Notes under the pieces: model-generated
Databases searched by the model: none
Told to the model about the DNA's origin: nothing
What the model saw: only the letters and a program-made list of their open reading frames with translations
Shown here: piece after piece, positions 1-8,569 of the stretch
Layout: every line of letters starts with the position of its first letter
How positions within the stretch are numbered: position 1 is the stretch's first letter
Translations under genes and position numbers: made by a program
Source: Sphingomonas sp. UV9
GTDB lineage: Bacteria; Pseudomonadota; Alphaproteobacteria; Sphingomonadales; Sphingomonadaceae
NCBI RefSeq assembly: GCF_004101245.1
Contig: NZ_SCIN01000001.1
Coordinates: forward strand, 696,784 to 760,783
Reading direction: 5' to 3'
Length of the DNA stretch: 64,000 nucleotides

Positions 1-114
1 ACCGAAGGCAACACGCGCACCGACCAGTTGAGCGGCCAGGGCACCGCCGACGCGATCTACGGCCGACCGATCTTCGGCCGCAACGTCCGCCTCGTGGTCA
101 GCAAGTCCTGGTGA
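1..114 (+). CDS. TonB-dependent receptor, C-terminal end (partial)
   Basis: The window opens inside a reading frame that runs to a TGA at 112-114. The last 37 residues end in ...NVRLVVSKSW. A terminal beta-strand with alternating hydrophobic residues closing on an aromatic residue is the usual outer-membrane barrel signature, and the YGRPIFGRN stretch just before it resembles the last strands of TonB-dependent receptors of sphingomonads. The neighbours (DUF218 protein, GH92 mannosidase, MFS transporter) are what one expects behind a SusC-like or oligosaccharide receptor. The stop overlaps the GTG start of the next gene (GTGA), so the two are likely one operon. Family assignment is inferred from a short tail and context. 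Confidence 0.6.
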   Translation, partial: TEGNTRTDQLSGQGTADAIYGRPIFGRNVRLVVSKSW

Positions 115-1280
115 CGGGCTTGCGCGTGATGCTCGCGGCGCTGGCGATGACCGCCGCTGCACCGGTGTGGGCGGAAACACCTGCACCGGTGGCGGTGGCG
201 GACACGGTCGTCGACACGCTGTCGGGACGCCTGTTCCCGATGCTCGGCGCGCTGGGGCGGTCACCCGCCGGGACGCTTGATACGCGGGCGCGGGCGGCAC
301 GGATTGCGGCGTGCGGCGATACGCCTGCCTGCGTGATCGAGGCGACGATCTGGACCGATCAGGACCGGGCTACGATCGCCGCGGCGGTGCCACGCTTGGC
401 AAAGACCGGCGTTCTGCGGTCGATGCAGCCGATTGCGGACCTGTCGCCGTCAGTAGGCATCGATCAGGAACTTGAAGCACTGAACGTCGTGCTGCGAGTC
501 TACGGCCTCGGCACGCCGGGACGCTATCCCAAGATCGACGGTCCAATCTTCGCAACCGACTCTCCGTTCTTTGCCGACAGCGTGAAGGTCGCGATCGATA
601 CCGCGCGCGCCGCATCCGATGCGCCGCCCGCTACCATCGCGGCGAGCGTGCGGCTGGCACTGGCGTTGCTGGATGCGAACGATGCGACGGCCGCAACGCG
701 GTTCGAACCCCTCGACCAGCGCGAGAACGCAGGCGCACTTAGGCTTGCGGCGCGAACGGACTGGAAAGCCTTCCGCTATTCGCTGCTGATCGTCCCCGGC
801 GTCGGCCCCGAGGATGTCGCCACCACGCTCAGCCCACGCAGCAAGCTCCACGCGCTGCTCGCCGCGCAACGCTATCGCCAGGGTCTGGCGCCGTTCATCC
901 TCGTCTCGGGCAGCGCGGTGCACCCGCGCGGCACGCGGTTCGTCGAAGCCGTCGAGATCCGCCGCGCGCTGATCGAGCGCTACGGCATCCCTGCCGATCG
1001 CGTGATCCTCGAACCCTATGCGCGGCACACGACGACAAACCTGCGCAACGCGACGCGGCGGATGGTGGCGCTCGGCATCCCGCTCGACCGACCCACGCTG
1101 ATCGTCACCGACGCCGAGCAGAGCAAATACATCGAGAGCCCGACCTTCACCGACCGTAACCGCACGGAACTGGGCTATCTGCCGGGCACGGTCGGTCGGC
1201 GGTTGTCGGTGTATGATCTGGAATTCCGGCCGTCGCGGCTATCCCTGCGCCACGATCCGCGCGATCCTCTCGACCCATGA
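111..1280 (+). CDS. DUF218/YdcF-like envelope protein with signal peptide
   Basis: A 389-residue protein. The start is GTG at 111, overlapping the stop of the preceding receptor; an ATG at 129 in the same frame would begin directly at the signal peptide (MLAALAMTAAAPVWA, cleavage after AWAE-like site). Residues about 220-370 form a DUF218 (YdcF/SanA/ElyC-type) domain: a beta strand SLLIVPG, then FILVSGSAVHPRG, the EA(V)EIRRALIERYGIP helix, and the acidic/His segment EPYARHTTTN that is conserved in the family. DUF218 proteins are linked to cell-envelope polysaccharide handling; the reaction is not settled. The N-terminal half has no recognised domain. It ends in an ATGA-type overlap with the mannosidase gene, so it belongs to the glycan locus. 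Confidence 0.75.
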   Translation: MTGLRVMLAALAMTAAAPVWAETPAPVAVADTVVDTLSGRLFPMLGALGRSPAGTLDTRARAARIAACGDTPACVIEATIWTDQDRATIAAAVPRLAKTGVLRSMQPIADLSPSVGIDQELEALNVVLRVYGLGTPGRYPKIDGPIFATDSPFFADSVKVAIDTARAASDAPPATIAASVRLALALLDANDATAATRFEPLDQRENAGALRLAARTDWKAFRYSLLIVPGVGPEDVATTLSPRSKLHALLAAQRYRQGLAPFILVSGSAVHPRGTRFVEAVEIRRALIERYGIPADRVILEPYARHTTTNLRNATRRMVALGIPLDRPTLIVTDAEQSKYIESPTFTDRNRTELGYLPGTVGRRLSVYDLEFRPSRLSLRHDPRDPLDP

Positions 1281-3523
1281 ACAAGTATTTCAGACGCGCG
1301 ACCCCGGTAAACACCCCTGCCCCCACCCCGGCGAAGACCGGGGCCCAATTGGGGGGCGGCAGTAATCGAGGATGGCGCTCCATTATGCCGACCTTCCCAA
1401 TTGGGCCCCGGCCTTCGCCGGGGTGGTTGGGCTGCCCGCTTTCCCTTGCCCTACTCCTCACCCCAGCCGCCCTCACCGCGCAAGAAACCCCTGCCGACCT
1501 CGTCGACCCCTTCGTCGGCACGCTCGCCGACTTCGGCCAACTCTCCCCCGCCGCGGTCGCCCCGTTCGGGATGATGCAGCTCGGCCCGGATACCAGCCCC
1601 GCCAACCACGCAGGCTACGACCACGCGGCAACCACGCTGCTCGGCTTCTCGCATACCCGCGGCGTCGGAGTCGGCTGTGGCGGTGCGGGCGGCGACCTGA
1701 TGATCTCGCTGCGCTATGCGGGGAGCACCGGCACCGCGCGGATCGACAAGGCCGACGAACAGGCACGAGCCGGCACGTACCGGGTGCGCTACGACGGCGG
1801 CATCCTCGCCGAGATGGCGGCGACGCGCGGTGCGGGCGTGTTGCGATTCACCCTGCCCCGCGCCGGCCCAGTCGACCTGCGGATCGACCCACGACACAGC
1901 TATTCGAAACGCCTGTCCGCCAGTTGGGCAAGCCTCGCCAGCGACGACCTCCGCACCGACCTCGTCGCGGGCACGGTCTGCGACCAGGGTGCCTATCATC
2001 TCCACAGCGCCAGCCGCATCCTCGTCAACGGACGGCCGATCCACCAGACCCTGACCGCCGGCGCGAACGATCTGGCGACGCTGCGCCTCACCGGCAAAGC
2101 GGGCGACACGATCGAAATCCGCACCGGGCTCTCGACCGTCGATGGACGCGGCGCAGCGTCGGTTCGCGACACCGAAGTCGGCAGCAAGTCCCTCGCCGCC
2201 GTCGCGACCGAAACGCGCGCCGCCTGGAACCGCAACCTCGGCCGCGTCGTGCCGAGCGGCTCGCAAGAGCAGCGCGCGCTGTTCTACACGTCGCTCTACC
2301 GCGTGATGGAAACCCCGGTCGCGATCGACGATCCCGATGGGCGACACCGCGACAAGACCGGCGCCATCGAAACCTCGCCAAAGCGCAGGACGCGGTACGC
2401 CAACTGGTCGCTGTGGGATAATTACCGGACCCAGATGCCACTGCTCGCGCTGCTCCAGCCCGAGCGCAGCGCGGATATCGCGCAATCGCTGGTCGCGCTG
2501 TACACGGGCGGCAAGCCGCAATGGTCGACGCCCAACGAGCCGTTCCTGACGGTCCGCACCGAGCATGCCGGGATCGCGCTGCTCGACATGCACCGCAAGG
2601 GCATCGCGTTCGACGCGAACGCCGCGCTGGCCGGGATGGCCGCGGACAGCGACACGCTCAAGCGCGGCACGCCCGACGAGCAGATCGAGGCCGCCTATGA
2701 CGATTGGGCGACCGCCGAACTCGCGCGCGATCTCGGCCGACCGGACCTCGCGCAGACCTTCACCGCCAAGGCGCAAAGCTACCGCCCGATGTGGCGATCG
2801 GTGTTCCAGACGCCCGGCGCGGACGGCGACGTGGTCAAGGCGCGCGGGCTGTATCAGGGCACCTTGTGGCAATATCGCTGGGCGCCGATCTTCGATCTGC
2901 CGTGGATGACGCAAACCGTAGGGCGCGATCGCCTGCTCGGCGAACTGCACCACTTCTTCGATGCCGGCCTGTTCAACATGACCAACGAGCCCGACATCCA
3001 GGTGCCCTGGATGTTCGCCGCACTGGGCCAGCCCCAGCCGACCGCCGATCTGGTCCGGACGATTCTGACCAAGCCCATCGCGCACCCCTATACCAACAGC
3101 GGCAAGCTGCCGGTGCCGTTCGTCGGCCGCAGCTTCGCGGTCTCGCCACAGGGGTTTGCCGACGGGATGGACGACGACGCCGGCGGGATGACCGCGTGGT
3201 ACGTATTCGCGGCACTCGGCCTGTATCCGCTGGTGCCCGGCGAGCCGTGGTACGTCGTGACGACCCCGGCGTTCGCGCGCTCCGACATCGATCTCGGCAA
3301 GGGTCGCAAGTTGACGATCCAGCGCTCAGGGCCCGAGAACGGCCGGATCACACAGGCCAGCCTGAACGGACGAACCCTCCCGAACTTCCGCGTCCAGCAC
3401 GCCGACCTGCTCCGCGGCGGCACGCTGACGGTTACGACCGTAGCGAAGACCGTACGAAATGTCCCGCAACTGCAAGACACCGGGGCTAAGACGCTGAAGA
3501 ATGGAGCAAGCCGCCGCCGATAA
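1277..3523 (+). CDS. GH92 family alpha-mannosidase
   Basis: Glycoside hydrolase family 92, exo-acting alpha-mannosidase of the periplasm or outer membrane, about 700 residues in the mature part as usual. Diagnostic segments are VDPFVGT at the mature N-terminus, the GYDH and GFSHTRGVGVGCGG region, NYRTQMPLLALLQP, TNEPDIQVPW and DDDAGGMTAWYVFAALGLYPL near the C-terminus, which carry family carboxylates. The longest frame begins at ATG 1277, overlapping the DUF218 stop. Its first 36 residues are encoded by a palindromic repeat, and an in-frame ATG at 1385 inside that repeat gives a shorter protein whose signal peptide (CPLSLALLLTPAALTAQ) follows at once. I think 1385 is a plausible actual start. 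The last 23 bases overlap the transporter gene. Confidence 0.9.
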   Translation: MNKYFRRATPVNTPAPTPAKTGAQLGGGSNRGWRSIMPTFPIGPRPSPGWLGCPLSLALLLTPAALTAQETPADLVDPFVGTLADFGQLSPAAVAPFGMMQLGPDTSPANHAGYDHAATTLLGFSHTRGVGVGCGGAGGDLMISLRYAGSTGTARIDKADEQARAGTYRVRYDGGILAEMAATRGAGVLRFTLPRAGPVDLRIDPRHSYSKRLSASWASLASDDLRTDLVAGTVCDQGAYHLHSASRILVNGRPIHQTLTAGANDLATLRLTGKAGDTIEIRTGLSTVDGRGAASVRDTEVGSKSLAAVATETRAAWNRNLGRVVPSGSQEQRALFYTSLYRVMETPVAIDDPDGRHRDKTGAIETSPKRRTRYANWSLWDNYRTQMPLLALLQPERSADIAQSLVALYTGGKPQWSTPNEPFLTVRTEHAGIALLDMHRKGIAFDANAALAGMAADSDTLKRGTPDEQIEAAYDDWATAELARDLGRPDLAQTFTAKAQSYRPMWRSVFQTPGADGDVVKARGLYQGTLWQYRWAPIFDLPWMTQTVGRDRLLGELHHFFDAGLFNMTNEPDIQVPWMFAALGQPQPTADLVRTILTKPIAHPYTNSGKLPVPFVGRSFAVSPQGFADGMDDDAGGMTAWYVFAALGLYPLVPGEPWYVVTTPAFARSDIDLGKGRKLTIQRSGPENGRITQASLNGRTLPNFRVQHADLLRGGTLTVTTVAKTVRNVPQLQDTGAKTLKNGASRRR
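1325..1428. repeat. palindromic repeat, family A, in the 5' coding end of the mannosidase gene
   Basis: Two long inverted arms, CCCCGGCGAAGACCGGGGCC/CAATTGGG from about 1326 and CCCAATTGGGCCCCGG/CCTTCGCCGGGG from 1396, enclose about 40 bp. The core CCCAATTGGG is itself palindromic. The element is read through as protein (TPAKTGAQLG ... FPIGPRPSPGW) ahead of the signal peptide. The same arms recur at 63062-63172 inside a glycosyltransferase gene, and a shortened arm at about 51896-51920 is intergenic. Confidence 0.85.
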
Positions 3524-4817
3524 ACCTGTCGATGCCGTCGCCGCACCCCCGATCCAGCGGGTGCGCATGCTCGGCTATGCGAGCGGCAATTTCGGCAAGA
3601 ACGTCCTCGCCTCGACGATGGACTTCTTCCTGCTGTTCATCCTGACCGAACGCTGGGGCGTGTCACCTGCGGTCGCAGGTCTCGTGGTGATGATCGGGCT
3701 GGTCTGGGACGGCCTCTGCGATCCGCTGCTCGGGCGGTTGCTCGATCGCTCGGCCGACCGGCTCGTCCTGTACCGCCGGCTATTGTTCGTCGGGGCGCCC
3801 GTCGTCGGATTATTCTTCGCGATATTCTTCGTCGATCCGGGCTGGCGCGGGTCGGCAATCCTCGTCTGGGCGATCGCCATCGTGCTGTTGTTCCGCACCG
3901 CCTATTCGGTGTGCGACGTCGCGCACAACGCGCTGATGATGCGGATGACGCGCGCACCGGGCGCGGCCACGACGCTATCCGGTCTGCGGTATATGTTCAG
4001 TTGTCTCGGCGCGCTGGCGGTCGCGCATTTCGCGCGGGCGTTCGTCGATCCGGCGGACGATGGCGGCTATGGCCTCTTCGTCGTCACCGGGTTTGCAGCA
4101 CTCGCCTATGTCGCAACCTTGTGGCTGTCGGCCGCCGCCGCGCCGCGACCGGTGGCCGTCCCGCGCGTATCGGCGCCTCGCGCATCGCTTGCCTGGATCC
4201 TCGGCAACCGGCCGTTGCTGCTATTGCTGGCGCTAGGCTTTGCGCAGGCGTTGACGCTGCCGTTTTTCGCCCGGTCGTTCGCGTATATCGGCAAGGGCGT
4301 GATGCACGATGCGGGTTGGACCGGACGCGCGCTGACGACGCTCGCCCTGTCGCAGCTGGTCGCATTGCCCGCATGGATGGCGATCGCGCGTCGGACCGGC
4401 CATCGCCAGGTTCTCGGACTCGCGCTGGCGATGATTGCCGCCGGTCTGGCGCTGTTCGCGACCGTGCCCGCGGCCATCGCCGGCATCGCGCTGTTCGGGA
4501 TCGGCAACGCAGGGCTGCAGATGATGATCTGGGTGCTGCTCTCTGCAGCGATTGACGACGGTGAACGGCGCACCGGCGTCCGTTTCGAGGGACTGCCCGT
4601 CGCGCTGTTGCTGCTCATACTGAAGCTCGGCGGGGGCCTCAGCGGCGCTCTGCTGGGTCAGGGATTGGCGTGGGTCGGCTGGGTGGTCGCGACGCCGCTC
4701 GCCGTCGAGAGCGGCGCGAACCTGCTGACGATGGCCTGGTCGGTGCCGTTGATCGGCGCACTTGCCTGCCTCGTCATGGTGACGCGGCCGGCTCCCAAGG
4801 CAACGCCCGCCGTCTGA
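3501..4817 (+). CDS. MFS transporter, GPH (MelB-like) type
   Basis: A 438-residue membrane protein with about twelve hydrophobic segments and no signal peptide. The N-terminal half carries LGYASGNFGKNVLASTMDFFLLFILTE-type sequence, followed by a DPLLGRLLDRS loop, which is the GPH/MelB counterpart of the MFS loop 2-3 motif. Such proteins move sugars or glycosides with a cation. The ATG at 3501 overlaps the end of the mannosidase gene by 23 bases, so the carrier is probably cotranscribed and imports mannose or a mannoside released by the enzyme. The exact substrate is an inference from that linkage. Confidence 0.8.
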   Translation: MEQAAADKPVDAVAAPPIQRVRMLGYASGNFGKNVLASTMDFFLLFILTERWGVSPAVAGLVVMIGLVWDGLCDPLLGRLLDRSADRLVLYRRLLFVGAPVVGLFFAIFFVDPGWRGSAILVWAIAIVLLFRTAYSVCDVAHNALMMRMTRAPGAATTLSGLRYMFSCLGALAVAHFARAFVDPADDGGYGLFVVTGFAALAYVATLWLSAAAAPRPVAVPRVSAPRASLAWILGNRPLLLLLALGFAQALTLPFFARSFAYIGKGVMHDAGWTGRALTTLALSQLVALPAWMAIARRTGHRQVLGLALAMIAAGLALFATVPAAIAGIALFGIGNAGLQMMIWVLLSAAIDDGERRTGVRFEGLPVALLLLILKLGGGLSGALLGQGLAWVGWVVATPLAVESGANLLTMAWSVPLIGALACLVMVTRPAPKATPAV

Positions 4818-4856
4818 AGCCCGCTGCGCGAGACGCGACGGCGCTCCCTCCGCAGC

Positions 4857-5375
4857 TCATGCCACCTTCCTGATCGTTTCATCCAGCCTCGCGACGGTGA
4901 CGCCGAGCTTGCGGACGATCATATGGTTTTGCGCAACCTGCGCGTCGGTCGACAGCGTCAGCCACTGGTCGACACGAAGCCCGCCCTTCATCGGAAAGGC
5001 CAGATGCAGCCGATTGCCCGAAGTCTCGCCCGTCACCGGCCCCGATGCATCGGTGAGGCTGCCGGTGTAGCGCCCGTTCCCGAGCGGCCTGATCCGCCAC
5101 TGTCGGTCGCGCGCGGGCTTGCCCGGCTGCTCGATATGCTGATCGAGTATGAGCGTGCCGTCGGGCGCGACCGTGCCGATGCTCGCGACATGCGTGGTGG
5201 TCGGACCGTGAAGAATGATCTTGAGCGTCCCCACCCCGTCGAGACGTCCGGCGAAGAAGCGCTCGGCGACGAACGGCGGAGTCGTCGTCACAGGAACTGG
5301 CGGACCACCAGCACAGGCGGCGAGCAGGAGCGCGAGCGCCGTCGCGGCGATCGGGGTCAGGCGCGATGAAGGCAT
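4857..5375 (-). CDS. DUF3833-like lipoprotein
   Basis: A lipoprotein of 172 residues. The start chosen is the ATG at 5375, which puts a signal sequence (SRLTPIAATALALLLAACAGG) with lipobox LLAAC right at the N-terminus; the frame stays open upstream to 5453 but that stretch is basic and unlike an export signal. The mature part contains AERFFAGRLDGVGTLK, DQHIEQPG, RQWRIRPLGNGRYTGSLTDASGPVTGE and the GNRLHLAFPMK segment, matching the layout of the DUF3833 family of unknown function. It converges on the MFS gene with a 39-bp gap. No operon partner is evident. Confidence 0.7.
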   Translation of the reverse strand: MPSSRLTPIAATALALLLAACAGGPPVPVTTTPPFVAERFFAGRLDGVGTLKIILHGPTTTHVASIGTVAPDGTLILDQHIEQPGKPARDRQWRIRPLGNGRYTGSLTDASGPVTGETSGNRLHLAFPMKGGLRVDQWLTLSTDAQVAQNHMIVRKLGVTVARLDETIRKVA

Positions 5376-5498
5376 GATGGTGACTTTCGATACGGTGCGC
5401 TCCAGGCGGCGCGGTCCGCGTTCAACCCTCGCCCCCTGCTTTCGGTCCGCCACAGCGCGTGATCACCCGCGGTGTCCCCCGCTGGATCACACGTCGGG

Positions 5499-6239
5499 TC
5501 AGGTCGTTGCCGCTGCGATCGCTATCCCAGTCGCGGCATCCGGCAGCCCACCCGCGTCCTTGCGCTCCGAATAGCGATCGACCAGCTGCGCGCTGTGCGG
5601 GCGGAGCAGCACCGTGAAGCGCACCAGTTCCTCCATCACGTCGACGATCCGGTCGTAATAACTCGACGGCTTCATCCGGCCGTCGTCGTCGAACTCGGCA
5701 TACGCCTTGGCCACGCTAGACTGGTTGGGGATTGTCACCATCCGCATCCACCGGCCGAGCACGCGCAAGGTGTTGACGCTGTTGAACGACTGCGATCCTG
5801 CCGACACCTGCATCACCGCCAGCGTGCGCCCCTGGGTCGGCCGCATCCCGCCGATCGCGAGCGGCAGGTGATCGACCTGCAGCTTCATGATCCCGGTGAT
5901 CTGGCCATGCCGCTCGGGACTGCACCAGACATGCCCTTCGGACCACATCGACAGCGCGCGCAGTTCGTCGACCGCGGGATGATCGTCGTTCGCGATCTGG
6001 TCGGGCAGCGGCAGGGTCGAGGGATCGAAGATCCGCGTCTCGCAGCCGAAAAACTCCAGCAGCCGCGCGGCTTCCTCGACGCACAGTCGCGAATAGGAGC
6101 GTTCGCGCAGGCTACCGTACAGCAGCAATATCCGTGGCGGCGGGTCGTTCGGCCCCAGCCCCAGCGCAGGACGATCGCGCACGTAACGCCGGTCGAGCGC
6201 GGGCAGATGGCTTGGGTCGGCGAGCGTACGAAGCGGCAT
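5499..6239 (-). CDS. arsH: ArsH, NADPH-dependent FMN reductase
   Basis: A 246-residue flavodoxin-fold protein with the ArsH hallmarks: [17 protein letters not shown] phosphate-binding loop near residue 37, then [30 protein letters not shown], and the [16 protein letters not shown] flavin-binding segment. ArsH proteins use NADPH and FMN; characterised members oxidise trivalent organoarsenicals or reduce dyes and quinones. It is the last gene of the leftward ars operon. Its ATG overlaps the stop of the small membrane protein gene by one base (TGATG), indicating translational coupling. Confidence 0.92.
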   Translation of the reverse strand: MPLRTLADPSHLPALDRRYVRDRPALGLGPNDPPPRILLLYGSLRERSYSRLCVEEAARLLEFFGCETRIFDPSTLPLPDQIANDDHPAVDELRALSMWSEGHVWCSPERHGQITGIMKLQVDHLPLAIGGMRPTQGRTLAVMQVSAGSQSFNSVNTLRVLGRWMRMVTIPNQSSVAKAYAEFDDDGRMKPSSYYDRIVDVMEELVRFTVLLRPHSAQLVDRYSERKDAGGLPDAATGIAIAAATT

Positions 6240-6358
6240 CAGGCGGTCCTTGGTGCGAATAGAATGACGCAGGTGCCGATCAGGCAGAGCGCCGCCCTGC
6301 CGACGAAACAGCCGCCGAACCCGGCGAGCGATCCGGCAGGATGGACGAGTGCGGTCAC
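6239..6358 (-). CDS. 39-residue membrane microprotein in the ars operon
   Basis: A short frame, GTG at 6358 to TGA at 6239-6241, wedged between arsB and arsH. Its GTG overlaps the arsB stop (GTGA) and its TGA overlaps the arsH ATG (TGATG), so it fills the interval exactly and is coupled on both sides, which argues for real translation. The product starts [20 protein letters not shown] and continues with a hydrophobic stretch ([13 protein letters not shown]), giving one membrane-spanning segment and three cysteines (residues 17, 25 and 30). I recognise no family. A membrane adaptor or metalloid-binding role in the ars system is only an inference. Confidence 0.5.
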   Translation of the reverse strand: MTALVHPAGSLAGFGGCFVGRAALCLIGTCVILFAPRTA

Positions 6359-7641
6359 GCCATTCCGATCCGAAGCGCGAGGGCGGCGAGCGTCACGAGC
6401 AGCACCGGGATCGTCAACGTCGCGCCGACCCGGAAATAATAACCCCAGCCGATCCGGATGCCCTTCTGCCCGAGCACATGGAGCCACAGCAACGTCGCGA
6501 GCGATCCGATCGGCGTGATCTTCGGCCCCAGATCGCAACCGATGACGTTGGCATAGATCATCGCCTGCCGGACCGCGCCGGTCGCGTGTGTCGCGTCGAT
6601 CGACAGCGCCCCGACTAGCACGGTCGGCATGTTGTTCATCACCGACGACAGCAGCGCGGCGATGATCCCGGTTCCAAATGCCGCACCCTAGATGCCGCCT
6701 TGCGCAGTACGATCGAGCAGCGCCGCGAGATGGTCGGTCAGCCCTGCATTGCGCAAGCCGTAGACGACCAGATACATGCCGAGCGAAAAGATCACGACCT
6801 GCCACGGTGCGCCGCGCAGGACCTTGCGCGACTCGATCACATGCCCGCGCCCGGCGATCACCAGCAGCAGGATCGCCCCTGCGGCGGCGACCGCGCTGAC
6901 CGGCACGCCGATCGGTTCGAGCAGGAAGAATCCGGCGAGCAACAGCGCAAGCACGACCCAGCCCGCCTTGAACGTCGCCGGATCGCGGATCGCAGCGGCC
7001 GGATCGCGCAGTTGCGCCACGTCGTAGCCGGCCGGGATGTCGCGGCGGAAGAACAGCAGCAGCACGACCAACGTCGCGGCGATCGACGCCAAATCGACCG
7101 GCACCATCACCGACGCATAGTCCGCGAAACCGATCCGGAAGAAATCTGCCGACACGATGTTGACGAGGTTCGACACGATCAGCGGCAAACTGGCGGTATC
7201 GGCGACGAACCCGGCCGCCATGACGAACGCCAGCGTTGCCTTGTCGCGGTAGCCGAGTGCGCGCAGCATCGCGATCACGATCGGCGTCAGGATCAGCGCT
7301 GCGCCGTCGTTGGCGAACAGCGCCGATACCGCCGCGCCGAGCAGGACGATCAGCACGAACAGTCGCCTGCCGTGCCCGCCGCCCCAGCGCGCGACGTGCA
7401 ACGCCGCCCATTCGAAGAACCCCGCCTCGTCGAGCAACAGGCTGACGATGATGATCGCGACGAAGGTGGCCGTCGCGTTCCAGACGATCCCCCACACGGT
7501 CGGGATATCGCCGAGCGAGACGACGCCCGCGAGCAACGCGACCGCCGCGCCGCCCAGCGCGCTCCAGCCGATCCCGAGCCCCCTGGGCTGCCAGATGACG
7601 AGCGCGATCGTGACGACGAAGATGGTCAGCGCGAGCAGCAT
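6355..7641 (-). pseudogene. arsB: arsB arsenite efflux pump, interrupted by an in-frame amber codon
   Basis: The frame encodes a 428-residue ArsB-type carrier with many membrane segments, normal in length. The first 317 residues ([17 protein letters not shown] to DRTAQGGI) are followed by TAG at 6688-6690, and the same frame then continues [23 protein letters not shown], the conserved ArsB segment, to a stop at 6355. Homologues, as I recall, usually have Trp at the interrupted place, so TGG to TAG is the simplest change. The rest of the frame is intact, so this is a recent null allele, an amber-suppressed gene or a sequencing error. The ATG overlaps the arsC stop (TGATG). Confidence 0.85.
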
Positions 7642-8138
7642 CAGGCGCGCTGGCGGCTCGCGTCCGAGACACGCTGGCGGCTCGCGTCCGAGACACGCTG
7701 GCGGCTCGCGTCCGGAACGCGCTCACCGTCCGCGCCTACGACTTGCGCGCCGTCTTCCTTGGCGAACGCCGCACGCTGTGGCGTGGGCAGCAGGTCGAGC
7801 ACCGCTTCGGACGGGCGGCACAGCTTCACACCCAGCGGCGATACGACCAGCGGTCGGTTGATCAGGATCGGATGCGCGATCATCGCATCGAACAGCGCGT
7901 CGTCAGGCAGAGTGGTGTCGCCAAGACCCAGTTCTGCAAACGGCGTCCCCTTCTCGCGCAACAGGGCGCGCGGTGTCATTCCCGCCCGCGCGACGAGGTC
8001 GACGAGCAGCGCGCGCGATGGCGGCGTCGTGAGATATTCGACGACATGCGGCACGATGCCCGCATTGCGGATCAGCCCGAGCACGTTGCGCGACGTGCCG
8101 CATTCGGGGTTGTGATAGATCACGATATCGACGGCCAT
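7641..8138 (-). CDS. arsC: ArsC arsenate reductase, glutaredoxin-linked type
   Basis: Arsenate reductase of the plasmid R773 class: [18 protein letters not shown] places the catalytic Cys at residue 13, and the arginines that hold arsenate lie in the [19 protein letters not shown] region. The start is ATG 8138, twelve bases after arsR; the open frame extends upstream into arsR but that part is not family-like. Length is 165 residues, longer than the usual 140 because the C-terminus carries a repeat tail, three copies of an octapeptide [12 protein letters not shown] unit encoded by 24-bp tandem repeats. The tail lies just before the arsB start. Reduces arsenate to arsenite for export. Confidence 0.93.
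   Translation of the reverse strand: MAVDIVIYHNPECGTSRNVLGLIRNAGIVPHVVEYLTTPPSRALLVDLVARAGMTPRALLREKGTPFAELGLGDTTLPDDALFDAMIAHPILINRPLVVSPLGVKLCRPSEAVLDLLPTPQRAAFAKEDGAQVVGADGERVPDASRQRVSDASRQRVSDASRQRA
7648..7719. repeat. 24-bp tandem repeat, three copies, in the 3' end of arsC
   Basis: Units begin at 7648, 7672 and 7696 (CGCTGGCGGCTCGCGTCC...). Two copies are identical and the third diverges at its end. Read on the minus strand they encode repeated SDASRQRV. The array is 24 bp per unit, a multiple of three, so copy-number change would keep the arsC frame and only lengthen the tail. Confidence 0.9.
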
Positions 8139-8149
8139 GGCACGTCCTT

Positions 8150-8482
8150 TCAGCAGCACGGGGTAAGCTCGGCGAGCAGCGGCGCGCACAGGTCGGCGTT
8201 GCCGGCGCAGCAATCCTTGACCAGGAACAGCATCAGCGCGCGCACGCCGTCGAGGTCGGCGTGGTAGACGATCGAGCGACTGTGGCGCTCGGATCGCACC
8301 AGCCCCGCGCGCGCGAGGATCGCGAGGTGGGCCGACATCGTGTTTTGCGGCACGTCGAGCTGGCGCGCGATCTCTCCGGCAGCAATCCCCTCGGGCTCAT
8401 GCCGCACCAGAAGCCGAAACGTATCGAGCCGCGTCGTCTGCGCGAGCGCGCCGAACGCCGAGATTGCCGATTCACTATCCAT
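8150..8482 (-). CDS. arsR: ArsR family transcriptional repressor
   Basis: A 110-residue winged-helix regulator. Residues about 15-80 hold the ArsR fold (LAQTTRLDTFRLLVRHEPEG, AAGEIARQLDVPQNTMSAHLAILARAGLV), with the recognition helix at NTMSAHLAIL. Cysteines cluster at the C-terminus (KDCCAGNADLC and a terminal PCC), consistent with metalloid sensing by vicinal thiols rather than by the ELCVCDL motif of the R773 repressor. It is first in the operon arsR-arsC-arsB-microprotein-arsH. Its start codon lies at the edge of a palindrome that is probably its own operator. Confidence 0.9.
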   Translation of the reverse strand: MDSESAISAFGALAQTTRLDTFRLLVRHEPEGIAAGEIARQLDVPQNTMSAHLAILARAGLVRSERHSRSIVYHADLDGVRALMLFLVKDCCAGNADLCAPLLAELTPCC

Positions 8483-8504
8483 ATATCCAGCATAGTCGAT
8501 ATAT
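8481..8504. promoter_or_regulatory. probable ArsR operator
   Basis: Perfect inverted repeat ATATATC-10 bp-GATATAT (8481-8487 and 8498-8504) in an AT-rich island, overlapping the arsR start codon at 8480-8482. ArsR-family operators are AT-rich imperfect dyads at the autoregulated promoter, so this is the natural candidate for self-repression. No clear ribosome site precedes the ATG, so the message may be nearly leaderless. Confidence 0.65.
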
Positions 8505-8569
8505 AGACTTTGGCCAGCCGCCTTCGGTGGTCGAGCGGGTTCAGCTGGCGGCGGTGTTTCGGTTTGGCG

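Noticed and set aside
7648..7719. Tandem repeats as a possible CRISPR array
   Set aside because: Units are contiguous with no spacers and are translated within arsC.
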